A stretch of DNA of 64,000 nucleotides, taken from NCBI RefSeq assembly GCF_019649055.1, contig NW_026570274.1, positions 62,001-126,000 on the forward strand, in the 5' to 3' direction. This stretch comes from Paramacrobiotus metropolitanus (Eukaryota; Tardigrada; Eutardigrada; Parachela; Macrobiotidae). Below the pieces are notes generated by a model. The model did not search any database. It was not told the DNA's origin and worked only from the letters and a program-made list of their open reading frames with translations. Shown piece by piece: positions 48,416 to 60,179 of this stretch (within the stretch, counting starts at the first letter, position 1; every line of letters starts with the position of its first letter). The translations under genes were made by a program, and so were the position numbers.

Positions 48416-51232
48416 GATTACATTAACTATCTAGCATAAACACGATTTCTCATCCTAGAGTAATACAAACTAAACAAGCAAACTACTACTGAATTTGTCA
48501 GTGTTTATAAAGGCAGCGTGTAATGTATGTCGCCTGGTCAGCCGGCTAGCGTACTGATTAACTGATTTTCATTTCGTTTTTATAACTTTATTACTGTAAG
48601 TTAATCACCACTCATTTGAGCACACATTTCTACTCTAAAATGGAAAATTCTGCGTTAAAAGGCAAAACGCAGGAAACGCCCGTCAACGGAAGATCCTTCG
48701 ATTATCCGTCCATACTCTTGCAGAGCTTGCGGAAACAAACTTCCTGCAGGGCCGACCAGCGGGCGAAAGTTTGCAAAAGTATCATCCGGCAAGCGGTCGG
48801 GTCCACCTGGCTCTCCCCAGTGTTGAGTGGCCGCTTGCAGGATCGCGTGCAGGTCAGGCATCAGAGTGGAATCTGCGAGCTGCTGCAGGTTGTCGTGGAT
48901 CAGGGCATAGGATGGCAGCAGCGAATCGCCCTGTCGGCGTTCCCTACGTAAAACATACCCAGGTATTAAATTCATCAGTAATATACTGCAGAATTTAATT
49001 TGGGCACCAAGTGAAATTAGCAACCGAACACTTTGTCGGCAGCACCAAGTGAATTCTGCATTATTCGGTAAGCAAGTTCTACACCACAACTCAACGAAAA
49101 TCCGACGTATTGACTATTCGCGGGCTATTCAATTTAGTGGACAAGGTAAGTACCCTTGCTGTTTCAAAATTTTGTACGAGTACTGCTAGCGCTTTTAGTC
49201 GTGAAAAAATAAATTAAAGTCAAAAACAAACAAAATCCTGGAAAAATATATTTAATATGAATCTGCGGTCTGTGAATCTAGCGCTGCGCTGCACTTGATG
49301 CACTTGTAGCATAGGACTTGCTGTTGGCCGCATTACGCTCCAGAATCGGTTCACCGACATCCGGATGCACAAGCGGCTGGGTCCAGCTGGACAATGGCAG
49401 CGTGATACTGCGCTGTTTGTGCCGGATGATATTCTGCTTGGCCCGGTTCGACCATCACTCCATGACACTATCAATGGCGGTGTTCCCCTTCCACCGGCAA
49501 AATGCACGCGCTTGGGAGCCTTATGCAGATCCTGCACAAATGGCTACTGGGTAGTCTGAATTCCGCCGCTAGGACCACGAACGCGGTACAACGCCCACTT
49601 AAATACTTTGTGAGGCTTGGGAGAGCAATAAACGCACTGCCTTATGCTGATGCAGTGCAGATCGATGTAGGTAAAAAGCGCCGGCATTCTCGCCGGTGTT
49701 GTTCACTTCTGGTGATACAAACGTCTGCTGTGATATTCAAGTATCAGTCACCTCGTGCGCATCTGATTCCTACAATGCGTGAAAGAACATTATAGGTAAT
49801 CGTATGCTAGTTCTTATTGTCATTATGCACTTGTGGACACTATTTTCAAAAAGCTGCTGCATATCAATGATATAATTATAGAATGCGGTAGCGTACATGT
49901 GTGTACTTATTCAAACGACTAACTCGAACCGTTTTTTGACCATGCATTTGATGACGAAAACGGAAACAATAATTCTATTACAGCAGAGTGCTCAGCGGTC
50001 ATTGATTATTCATCACGATAATCATAAAATATTATTATATCCCAATTCGCGTGAATACTACTTAGCCATACGAAGGCTATTTACTACCAAATAAAGCGAT
50101 GTTAAGGTGAATAACTGGCAACTTGTAATACAAAAACCAGTCAGTCTTCTCTCGCGCTTTTGCGGTACCGTTGTTAACTTTGCTACGACATTTATTCTGC
50201 TATTATCCGAAAAATGTTATTGCCTTCATTATTTTATTAACAATTTATTACCTCCGCTGTTTCAGTGCATATCTTGCAGCAGATGGCTTCCTCCAGATCT
50301 TAAGTGCACATCATTCTTTGGATGTCGAGATTGAGATGCTTTCAGCTGTGCGGGCATTGAAAGTGATACGGTTCGTCATCTGCTCAACTGAACCACGCAC
50401 TGCGCAAATATCTTCGTCTTTGATACTGGGTAGCATCAACTTCACAGCGTTCCACACATGACCGACGGTACGTATACATAATTTTATTGATGTAGAATTT
50501 GTACAGTAAGTAAGTACAGTAAGTAATTTAGACTTTGCAAGAATACGTATTTCACAGTATGTATAAAACCGATATCGCCAGTCAAAGCACCTTTTCTCCA
50601 GTTCAACGAGACTGCATGTACATACAGTACTTTAATAATGTCAGCGTTTCTCTACCACGCGTTACGAAATAATGCAGAATTCACTTGGCAGTTGGCGCTA
50701 CTTGGTACAGTACTTTCTTACATTCGAGCGCGTTTTATCTCCTTGATGGCTCCCTTGATGCGCTTCCTCTTCTTAGCGCTGCAGTCGACAAGCAGCGCAA
50801 CAAAGTGCGCGGATCCGGATCCAAAACGGGGAGGATTTAACAGTGCGGATCGCACTTTTCTCAGCCGATCCAGGCAGCGTTCAATGCTGCCAGATGTATC
50901 TGCAAACGATCCCCGCAAAATCAACATCATAATATTTCTATCTATAGGTACCCGTACAAAGAACTTCAATGAAGTTAAGTACCTGTTTTGCTGCTTTAGT
51001 ACAGAGCATATCGCGCACTTACCGTTACTGACTATCAGTAAAAAACGGCCATAATTCGCATTTGCCATGGCGCTTTTTGGAAACCTTATTAGGAAAACTG
51101 AAACTTAACTAAGCGCCGGAAGTTTTATCGGAGACAAGGAGACGGGCTTTAGATTTTGATTATCTGTTCAAGTACCTTCTAGTTCTACGTAATCAGTGCT
51201 GCGGTACCACATCAGTGCTGTCAGTACTGATA
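48416..51232. other. Repeat-containing intergenic region
   Basis: No gene assigned. An inverted pair marks a possible element: CCAAGTGAATTCTGCATTAT at 49044-49063 extends to about 49070, and its complement lies at 50661-50688 with two or three mismatches. Several medium frames (48655-49089 -, 49365-49559 +, 50171-50461 +, 50718-51068 -) have protein-like composition in places, such as a basic CSAKKRKRIKGAIKEIKR, but no family I recognise. Plausibly debris of one or more transposons. Confidence 0.45.
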
Positions 51233-51744
51233 AGGCAAGCAGAATCGTAAGGCCTAAGAGCGACACGCCCACTTCCTATGCCACGCCACGAAGAGTATCT
51301 ACCTAAATCCAATCTATTTAATCTAAATCTTACAGATACGGCACGGTTTGTTTTCGCACGTAAAGCGGTTATTTTTTCGTTACGGAAATCTTACGAGGCT
51401 CAACCCAGCTGCATGCATCTCAATGCAACTCTGGGCAACTCAACGTAACGTAACTCAACGCAACTCTGTGCAACTCAGTGCAACACAACGTAACTCAGCG
51501 CAGCTCAAGGTAACTCAGCGTAACTCAACAAAGTTGAATGCAACCAAAGGCACTTGCACGCAACTGCTTGTAACCAAACGCAACTGCATGCAACCCAACA
51601 CAATGCCACTTAATTAACTCCATGCAACTGCATATACCTGAATGCAGCTCAAGGTTACTTACTACAGGCAGGTGAATGCTCAACGTAAAGTGAAGAATAC
51701 TTTATTTCCAATGACGCGAAAACAATATCAAGAGTCAGCTTCAC

Positions 51745-52470
51745 TTAAACTAAACATTTTCCACAGGTGACAGTACCAATAACAAAAGCATTACCTCTTT
51801 AAATAGCTAAGGAATTCTTCTGTTTTAAAAGCTAATGGCTGCGAATCTCGTCTGTTTGCAGCTCAATCCTCTTTCCAACCTCTTTGACCAACTACTTGAC
51901 TGATGTACCAAAGCTTCCAAAACTTTCAAATCCAACAGCAGCAAACTCATATCCTTGACAGGAAGCTGTATTTTCTCACTTTTTCGGCTTCGGCTTGTCG
52001 GCGCTGCTCCGGCCTTTACGCCGGTGTAATCCAAATAAGAGCGGGCAATGGTGTTAACACAGGTTACATTCCACGTCAAGCACAACCCTCTGGCCCAGGG
52101 AAAGGTGGCGATTCCATCAGGCCGTGTGCCGTTTCGTGGTGCATGCCTCTAGGTTCCGTTCGCGCTGAGATGCCTGCAGAAACCGGAGCCCGTCGCAGTA
52201 TATCGTTAATGCAGTCATGTCTTTCCGTCTTCCAGCAGAGAATTTACAACTCAGCTCATGATGACCGTCGGTCGCCACTTCGGCACCGCACTTGAAATGT
52301 TGTTCGGAGGGCGCAGGTGCGCCAGATCGAATGGCAACGCGATGCGGAAGGATTTAACGTCCGAAAGATTACCAACTGAGAACGACGGAAGAGCATGCGT
52401 CCAGACACCTGACGCCGGTGTGGAAGTCGCCAGCAGCCGTGCCTTGTTGGTGATACCTGAAGCCTCATGC
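51745..52470 (-). pseudogene. Retroelement C-terminal remnant, copy a
   Basis: Reading leftward on the minus strand, broken by frameshifts: KARLLATSTPASGVWTHALP, then NDILRRAPVSAGISARTEP, then RPDGIATFPWARGLCLTWNV followed by TCVNT, and finally a short RGNAFVIGTVT near 51780. The ordered blocks (ARLL..SGxWLxALP, a basic IND segment, RPDG, WDVT-like, xNAxSxxGT) match the C-terminal part I recall for a group of invertebrate RT-bearing elements. The paired PD and D/T residues suggest a restriction-type endonuclease fold. No RT core is present. Non-functional. Confidence 0.65.
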
Positions 52471-53024
52471 AGCTAGGTTGCCGGCACCTGCTCTGCTAGA
52501 CAGTAAGGTCTATCCTAAATCAATGCCATTCTAAGATTTTTTTTTACTTTTTGGATATTTTAGATGCTTTAGATTTGTTAGAGTTCTTAAATTTTTTAGA
52601 TTTAAAATTCTTAAGTTCCGTAGGTTCTCAGGTTTTTTAAGTTTCTTAACTATATTTTGCTTAGTTCGTAACCTTTCTTAGACTTCTTACATTTCTAAAC
52701 TTTCTTAACTTTTTTAAAGTTTTGTTTTTCTTTTGATCTCCAAGAGTTCTTAGGTTTTTAAGTTTCTTAGAATTCGTTGTCTTGTTAAATTTCTCAAAAT
52801 TCTTGGTTTTCTGAGCATGATGGATCCACTTGAGGCTGCTTTTAAGTTGCCAAGTTGCATTGAGTTGCGTAACTTGCGTTGAATTGCACTGAGTTACGTA
52901 GGGTTGTATTGAGTTACGTCGAGTTCCATTTACAATTACTTAACTGAGTTACGCTTAGTTCACGTACTTTATTTCATAAACGCGAATACATTACAAACTG
53001 AAAAGAAACGGTAATCACAACAAC

Positions 53025-53990
53025 AAAATCTCGTTTAAAGCTGCCGCTCCATCCACTGTTCCGAGTACTGAAGCGGCGTTTTCCCGTTGAATTTCTAATG
53101 ACAACCGTTGGCGGAGAAATTCATGGGAGCGAGGTTCGCCCGTGTGTAGTTGAAGTCGTTTGTCGCTTTCTGTCACTAAGAGTATGGCTAGCTTCCCCCA
53201 TGGCCCAAGGGTTTCGAAACCTAGTGGAGAGAAGACATATATACCCTCCAAATACGAGTACAGCCGTAGTTTTTTGTCTTCGGCTTGTGCAGCAGCAGCT
53301 CCTGTGGTAACTGACGTGGATTGCAGGTGAGACATGGCAACGGTATCTGCACAAGTCACGTCCCATGCCAGGCACATGCCGAGCTTCCAGGCAAAAGTTG
53401 TGCAGCCATCTGGACGACGATCGGACGTGTGGGATGTACCCGGGGCCCGGGTTCCAGCTTAGCCGGGATGCCGGCTGAAACTAACGATCTACACACAGTA
53501 CTATTCAAGCCGCCGTGGCGTGCGTGTCTCCCACCGGGAAAAAGAGCAGGACAAACCGTGGTGGCCTTACACATCCACGGATTTGTGACACTTTGCACAT
53601 AAATGCGGTTCACAGATCTTTACGCCCAGTCTCAGACCGACTGAAATCTTAACTGTATCGTCATCAAGAAGATTCCCGATGTGAGCGGAGGGTAAGGCAT
53701 TCAACCATAGGCCTGCTTCCGGTGTTGATTGAGCCATTAAGCGAGCACGGTTGACCTCATCGTCGCAAAAAATTTCTAGCAGAACTGACAAAGACACATT
53801 GCACAGCGGGAAGTCCCATGTGCGTTGTGCTTTACGAAACGTTGGTTCCGGAAGATCTGGGAGACGCGCTTTAGTCTTCCACAATTCCAAGGCGCCTGAC
53901 ACATCTGCAGGAGGGTAACCAGAGAGCAGTAGCGACACTAAGTCGGATGCGGAATGAATCGAAGCCAAAAAGGCTGGAAGTGCTTGAGTT
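53025..53990 (-). pseudogene. Retroelement C-terminal remnant, copy b
   Basis: Better preserved than copy a. Blocks in order: RKAQRTWDFPLCNVSLSVLL, RARLMAQSTPEAGLWLNALP, ISVGLRLGVKICEPHLCAKC (a CxxC candidate zinc site), GHHGLSC, SVCRSLVSAGIPAKLEP-like, DRRPDGCTTFAWKLGMCLAW followed by DVTCADT, FSPLGFETLGPWG, and FLRQRLSLEIQRENAASVLG. At least three frame changes are needed to follow them, with a stop after the CxxC block. The terminal block is shared with the remnant at 31.3 kb. Assignment to an RT polyprotein is from the motif order; the RT itself is absent. Confidence 0.68.
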
Positions 53991-54331
53991 GCACTGAGTT
54001 GCGTTGAGTTACGTTGAGTTGCGTTGAGTTACGTTGAGTTGCGTTGAGTTGCATTGATTTACGTTGAGTTGCATTGGGTTGCGTTGAGTTGCGTGCAATT
54101 GAGTTGCGTGCACCCTGCGAGATTTCGGTAACGAAAAAATAACCGCGTTACGTGCGAAAACAAACCGTGCCGTATCTATAGATCAGACTTTAGATTTAGA
54201 TTAGATACTGTACTCTTCGTGGCGTAGTATCGGAAGTGGGCGTGGCTTTGCGATTCTGCTTCTACTATAGATACTGATTAGATAGAAGTGGTAAAACAAT
54301 GCCGTATTGCTACTGCTTTGGTTTTCTATGA

Positions 54332-57300
54332 GCTTTCTGGTGTTATCCTGCCCATCAGCAGCACATCAACCTCGACCAGCGGTTCAGCACCACCTCACAG
54401 ATCGGTTTACTGAAAGCGCGTATTCTCTCGCAGCTGGGTCTCCGCCATCCATCCGCTTATAATCGCTACGACATCGTCTGGCCAGCCCTCACTCCCTGTT
54501 CTTTCTCCCGTTCCCCCCGCTCCCCATCATCACCCCCGGGCAGTCCGGTTCTATTGGGTATGGAGCTGTTCGGCCGCGGGATGTCGGTGTATCTGGACAG
54601 GAAGAACCTGACCAGTCCGGGCTTCCAGACGGTGCTGCTGTCCGCGGCGGGAGTGCCGTATCTCGTGCGCAGTGCGCCGCACGGACGACAGTGTCACTAT
54701 CGTGGCCGAGCGGAGATCTGTGTGGCCGGAGTGTGTCAGGAAGGCAGTGCGGCCATTAGTCTGTGTCAGGAACAAGATGGCGGACTGAGTGGCTACGTGA
54801 AAATTGACGGGGACGATGTGCAGATCAAGCCCCTGCCTGCGGCTGTCTCCAATCGGCTGAGGTGAGTGAGCAAGCAGGAAGCGCCGCTGCAACAGTTTCC
54901 AGTTAAACTTTGTGTCAGTTTGTGGTAGTCATTGTATTTAAGTTAATCTGATAATTTCTTTGTTAAATTTATTATTTGTGTTTATTTATCATTTATCTAT
55001 GCAGCTATCAGCTATGCATTATTTACGTTGTGTTTATTTACGTTTATACATGTATTAATTTTGTGATAGAATTAGACATCGTGTTTACGTTCAATCTGTT
55101 AATTTCCTTGCACATTTTATAATTTTTATTATCTGTGTTTAGTTACGTTGCAAGCACTTGCAGTTTGTTTACTTATTTTTGCTAATACTAAAATTTTCGT
55201 ATGCTGCAATTAAATCGCAGACCTGTCTGGCACTGTCATCTGCAAATCTTGTTTATTATTTATGTTGAATTTCTGTATGACGAAGACCGGTGGAAGAAGT
55301 CCATTATTAATATGAATTTGTTCGTGAATTTAATCTGTGATTTAATAATTGTGTCGGCAACAATGTACGCAATTTGGAAAAAATGTTGAAAATGCTAATA
55401 AAAGATCATATACGTGGTAGTAACGTGGATCCGTGTTTTTACTGTCAGAGAAGCCAGCGGCGCCCACCTGGCCAAGCGCCTGGAACCCCTGGAGCACTGG
55501 GACGAGTTGCGGGAGTTGAATGTGGACATGATCGACGGCAACACCCTGCAAGTGCCTCCTTTGCTGTCGCGCTCCTCGTTAGTCCAGGAGATCCGTCAGC
55601 GCTACGGCTTCCTCCACGACTGCGAACTGGTCGTGCCGCCCGACGTCCTGGCCATTTCCGACGACGTGGCCACCGCCGACGGGGGCCGCCTGCAGCTGGC
55701 CATCGCGGTGTTCGTTGACCAGACGATGGCCGGTCTGCTGCTACAGCAGTACACCACGCTCGATGAACAGACCAACGTCGTTCTGGCCGCACTCAACGCC
55801 GTGCAGGTGCTCTTCGACGACGACAGCTTCGGCCAGCCCAAAGTCAGGATTGTCGTCAAGCGGATCATTATTGATCAGACTGGCAAGACGTTTAAAGGTA
55901 CTGTACAATACATCTTAACGATGCTACTGTATTTATCATGTTTTTCGTAGTGTAATGACTGCATAGGTTTGCTGCAAACAGCACTTGTCCAAGTGCTTGG
56001 TGTCATAATTTGTACGTATCGCTGTTCACGGAATCTGTAGATATATCAAACCTTTTGTAATTAAGCAGGTCATCCCCATTAAGAAAGACGTTTGATTGTC
56101 GGTGGCCGGTTATCGTTTTGAATAGCGATTCTGGTAGCGTAAATAGTTTGAAATTTAGTTCGAAAATAATAAGAATTATTTTATTTAATTTAGTTTTACG
56201 TTTTTAAAAGAAACCTTTTAACATTTTTTTTAAAATAAAATTTGATTTTTTTAGTTAATTTTTGCTTGTGAAACGTTTTTACTTCTTGACTTGGAAAGGT
56301 ATATAGATTCTATCTTTACTTTAAAGTCTTATGTACGAGCATAGGACTTCAAAGTAATGATAGAATCTATAGTTTTTAACGCATTTTTGATATGGGGTGC
56401 CTCGGTGGCTGTGGAGGTGACGGTGAAGCGGAACAGTATTTGTTGGATTTTTGTCAGTATCAGGATCAGCTGGGCAGCGCCGTGGGAGGCACCGACTGGG
56501 ACGTGACGGTGGCGCTGACCAGGCTGGACATCTACGGCGTCCTGGACGACGTGCGCAAGGACCAGATGGACGCCGGCATACAGTTCCCCGATAATCGCGT
56601 CTACGGCGTGACCGGCTGTATATTTGTTTGTGATTTATCAATCACGACGTTCTTTTCAGTTGGCTTTTATTTGGTTGCAGTGACATTTACGGCGGAGCGT
56701 GTCGAGCGCATCGCAACTGTGTCATCGCTGAATTCCGCAAAGAAAATGGAAACCGTGGATACGATAGCGCTTGAGGTGGGGGAATACCAGAATGAAACGT
56801 TTTTTTCGTGGAAATGTTTGTAGTGACTTTGTACATTCAATTTATTACTAAGAATCCATAACGCGAATTACAGTATTTACTGGATTTTGAAATTAATGTA
56901 ATAGTTGCCTGCACACCTCATACTTCGTTCGGGGAATTAATATCGTGCGATCGTAGTACAGTGGGCCGATGTGCGTGCTGAACCGATGTATTGGTGATTT
57001 AGCTCCCAGCGTGTGCTTGAAATTCGACACTGCTCATGTCGTTAAACCTTTTCAACCGTCACCGTACAATACGACTGATATTTTGTTTTTCCGCTGAATA
57101 TAGCTTTTGTATTATTATCGCTTGGTGTTGGCTTGATAGCGTTTGTGTCGTCTTTATTGTGAATTTTTAATTTGCCTAATAAATTTTATTTATTTGAATT
57201 TTTCTCTCATATGAATGTTGGTTATTTTCACACTGGGTTTGTTTCGCTCTTTTCTTCGGTGATGTGGCAGTTCGTTTTTACTAATGATCACTACCTTACT

Positions 57301-57610
57301 GCAGTAATTTTTGCGCGAATGACCGGTAATTCAGTTGATACAGCGTAATTTTGAATTATGTTACAATGGAACTGTGTGATCTTGCAGTTAACTGGGTCTC
57401 GCGTTGGACATGAGTCGCGACGGGAGCAGCAACACGCGCATCAGCAGTTTATACAGCGGCAACATCATGTCCCTGAGCAGTGCCAAGCAGCGCCTCGGCT
57501 GGTCGGTCTGCAGCGTCAAGAGCTTCCACGACTTCCTCACCAACGGCACAGGTCACCGTCTCCACGCCCACAGTGACGAACCGGAAGTGGCAGCACTGAC
57601 GAATGGTTGA
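54332..57610 (+). CDS. ADAMTS-like metalloprotease, zinc site degenerate
   Basis: Exons about 54359-54861, 55449-55897, 56417-56619, about 56682-56745 and about 57389-57610. Exon 1 is the propeptide: CHYRGRAEICVAGVCQEGSA, then AISLCQEQDGGLSGYVKIDG and DDVQIKPLP, the ADAM/ADAMTS pattern. Exon 2 starts the catalytic domain (LQLAIAVFVDQTM ... VRIVVKRIII). Exon 3 holds DQLGSAVGGTDWDVTVALTR. The next piece reads DIYGGACRAHRNCVIAEFRK, but in a frame one base away from the predicted junction. The last exon reads LGLALDMSRDGSSN where the family has LGHxLGMxHDG: the second and third zinc histidines are Leu and Arg, and a TAA sits immediately upstream in that frame. The Met-turn (GNIMSLS) and SVCSVKSFHDFL survive. 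No disintegrin, thrombospondin or signal exon is seen. Either a pseudoenzyme or a pseudogene; the composite element may have split off the 5' end. Confidence 0.7.
54862..55448 (+). other. Intron of ADAMTS-like gene
   Basis: AT-rich intron between donor AG|GTGAGTG and acceptor TACTGTCAG; nothing else recognised. The frame at 55201-55389 is unsupported. Confidence 0.6.
56302..56371. repeat. Imperfect 26-bp hairpin in ADAMTS-like intron
   Basis: TATAGATTCTATC then TTTACTTTAAAGTC (56302-56328) pairs with GACTTCAAAGTAATGATAGA followed by ATCTATA (56345-56371), with two or three mismatches, around a 16-nt loop. It ends 45 bp before the next exon acceptor. Confidence 0.8.
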
Positions 57611-59264
57611 GAGCCAGAAACTGTATTTTACTGTTTGTTTTCGTTTTGAATATTTTTCCCGATTGGCGTCCTGTTTTTCTAGTCTTTTGTAGTATTGTTT
57701 ACAGTATTTCTTTTCCGGTGCATTTGCGGACTGTATGTTTATCTGAACCTGTGATACAGTAGTAATTTATTTATTGATCGTTCAAATACATGGCGTTTTG
57801 CTTTACTTATTTTCCCTGTGGTTCATTTTGTCGTGAATTTTATCGCTTGGGAAATTGTGGCTAAATGTTGCATTGTGAGTTTTAGCTTGACAGGTACAAT
57901 GCGCAGATGCAGAAGTTGCCGGAATTTTGAAGATTTATATGCAACAGTCGCATGTTGCATTCGCATTTACGGCTGCAAGAGACTGCAGTGATCTACCAAG
58001 GAAGTAGGCTGTTTATACAAATACAATAGATTCACTTGTACCGAAAATTTATTACTAATTATTTATTTATTACTAATTATTTACTTATTTATTTCTCTTG
58101 CATTGGTACGATAAAGCAGACCTATGCAGAATTGCAGATTAATAGTGCGCGTATTCTATAAACAAAACCTTTAAAATAATTCAGAGGTGTGGTCTTCTCC
58201 AAGACATTCAATCGACGGCGTTTACGCCTACTATTGTCCTTTGCATTCCTTCCTTGATTGACGTACAACTGTCGTTCTCATGCAGCGAATTAAGTATGCC
58301 AAAGGTCTTGGCTAACTTTAATCAAGGACTTGCTGTTACAGTGCTTCGCGTAAATTATGCATATTTAAACGCTCCGATTACAGATAAACGTTAGGGCCAA
58401 AATGATCCCGCTTATTAATAATGCATAAAGTTCCGTTTTTTCATTGGTTGAGTTACTTGAGTAGACTCAGTAGTCAGTACATGCGTCTTGAACTGAGAAA
58501 ACAACCATAATTTGGCAAAAATTGATGTTGTCTTAGCTGATGCATCATTATGTGCATAGAATAATCGGTAAGTTTTGACATTCTACAATTTTTCGAGATT
58601 GTAGTGCGCATTGGGCCACAAATGCTCCACTTCTTTCCACAAAGATCGGTAAGCAGCCTGTTGCCTTTAACCATGCCTTTAACAAAATATGAAGGACTGC
58701 AATCATTTGTTTTATTTACCAATTATCCAGGAGGTTCTGTTTTTCTTGGATTGCAATGAGTGATGCGAAATTCTCCTTGCGGTCAGTGCCACGTATAAAA
58801 GGTGATCGAGAGTCGAGACAGCTAACTATAGCTTCGTACGCATTTCATTTCTTCTGAAACGTTTAAAAGTCATGCGCCAAATATAGTCCTCCAAGTTTAT
58901 TAGGCCGTGCACTATGACACGGAAGCCCACACTTGCGCAGTTCCCGGTTTACTGATTGCTTATTGATAGAACGCTCGATATCGTTGCAGCTAATGGGGAT
59001 TATTCTGATCTGCTGACCTTTAATGTTGTTCCCAGCTTGCCGTTGGTTGTTCATTCGTGTTACTGGATTTATTCAGAATGGAATTAATGCATAACAGCTT
59101 GTTTTTCTGCTCACTATTTTGTCCTTTTCGGCGCTTGTGCATTCGTGGTTGTTAGTCGATCGTCCGAGGATGCCTGTGGTAGGTATATCAGTTACGAAAT
59201 TTCACCGTTTAACTGTTGTCCGATTCCGAAATCAAACAAGTACCGTAACGTCACTGTATTTACA
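57611..59264. other. Spacer between ADAMTS-like copies
   Basis: AT-rich DNA with no supported gene. TTTATTACTAATTATTTA is repeated in tandem near 58048-58090. Confidence 0.5.
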
Positions 59265-59265
59265 G

Positions 59266-60171
59266 GACTGGGACATGACGGTGGCGGTCACCGGGCTAGA
59301 TATCTGCGGCGTCCTGGACGATGTGCGCAAGGACCAGACGAACGCCGGAATTCAGTTTCGCGATAACCGCGTGTACGTCGTCACCGGCTGTCATATTATG
59401 TGATCTTTTACTTGATTAATATCTCAATTTATTGATCATGACATGGCGTTAAATCTGCTTTGTTTCTTCACAGTGACATTTACGGGCGGAGTGAGTCGGG
59501 CGCATCGCAACTGTGTTGTGGTTGACTTCCGCTGAGAGACGGAGAACGTAGATACGATCGCGCACGAGGCAACGATTTTTGGGCCCAGTTGGGGCACAAA
59601 CATTTCATGGGTTTTCTGCGATTTGAATTTATTTGCACATCAGTTTTTAAATACTTCGCCACGGTTTTTTTTTAATTTTTCTTTATTTGGGAACAACGGC
59701 AGTCCAAATGATTTGATCATAGTGAAAGCGTCGTGTAGTGGTACTGTGTACTCTGCCTGTTTCGATATACGGTAATCAAGTATACTCGTACAGTTGAACG
59801 CATGTGAATTGCTGATTTTAAAGTACGGTCCTTGTTGAACTAGTTTTACAATTTACCTACTCTAGTAACTAGAATTTTAACTCTAGTACTACTTTAGTAA
59901 CTAAAATTATTTTCTGATGTACTGTAATACTAATGGACCAGTAGTCGAGTATGTAATATAGGCTTGTATTCGAATTTGAGGTTGTCAGCACCGTCCTTGT
60001 TATAAGATTTTTTAAATTTTAATTTTTTCAATAATATTATCAATGAATTTGCTTGTCTTATGACCTTGTGACCTTATGACCTTAATGAGAGCTTAATACT
60101 TCCTCACCAACGGCAAAGGTCACTGTCTCCACGCCTACAGTGACGAACTGGGACTGACCGCACTGACAAAT
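59266..60171 (+). pseudogene. Second, decayed ADAMTS-like copy
   Basis: Three fragments match the neighbouring copy in order. 59266-59392 encodes DWDMTVAVTGLDICGVLDDV, RKDQTNAGIQF and VTGC. 59474-59535 encodes DIYG, then, one base out of frame, SRAHRNCVVVDFR and a stop. 60100-60171 encodes FLTNGKGHCLHAYSDELG. The exon with the zinc-site remnant and Met-turn is missing, as are propeptide and early catalytic exons. This is a partial tandem duplication. GHCL here against GHRL in the first copy suggests the ancestral Cys was lost from copy 1 after duplication. Confidence 0.72.
60061..60082 (+). repeat. Three TGACCT half-sites spaced by 2 bp
   Basis: TGACCT at 60061-60066, 60069-60074 and 60077-60082. 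This is the complement of AGGTCA in DR2 spacing, the nuclear-receptor half-site. It may only be an 8-bp tandem repeat. Confidence 0.6.
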
Positions 60172-60179
60172 GGATATGT

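Larger units (their letters stand above)
51233..54272. mobile_element. 3-kb composite element bounded by long inverted repeats
   Basis: The two ends are inverted copies. Outer parts: GCAGAATCG, CACGCCCACTTCC and CGCCACGAAGAGTA occur at 51237-51300 and, complementary, at 54215-54270. Inner parts: GATACGGCACGGTTTGTTTT, then CGCACGTAA and GCGGTTATTTTTTCGTTAC occur at 51337-51385 and, complementary, at 54128-54176. Just inside each end is an array of degenerate 10-11 bp units (CAACTCAACG on the left, CGTTGAGTTG on the right). A third array lies at 52855-52935, between two retroelement remnants. The layout reads as two tandem remnant units sharing arrays, with the outer inverted repeats enclosing all. 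A T-rich tract (52535-52815) fills the middle. Confidence 0.7.

Noticed and set aside
48655-49089. 144-aa minus-strand frame
   Set aside because: No homology to the nearby retroelement blocks or any family I know; flanked by repeats.
54400-54460. LKARILSQLGLRHP resembles a TGF-beta propeptide motif
   Set aside because: The rest of the exon is clearly an ADAM-type propeptide and no cystine-knot domain follows.
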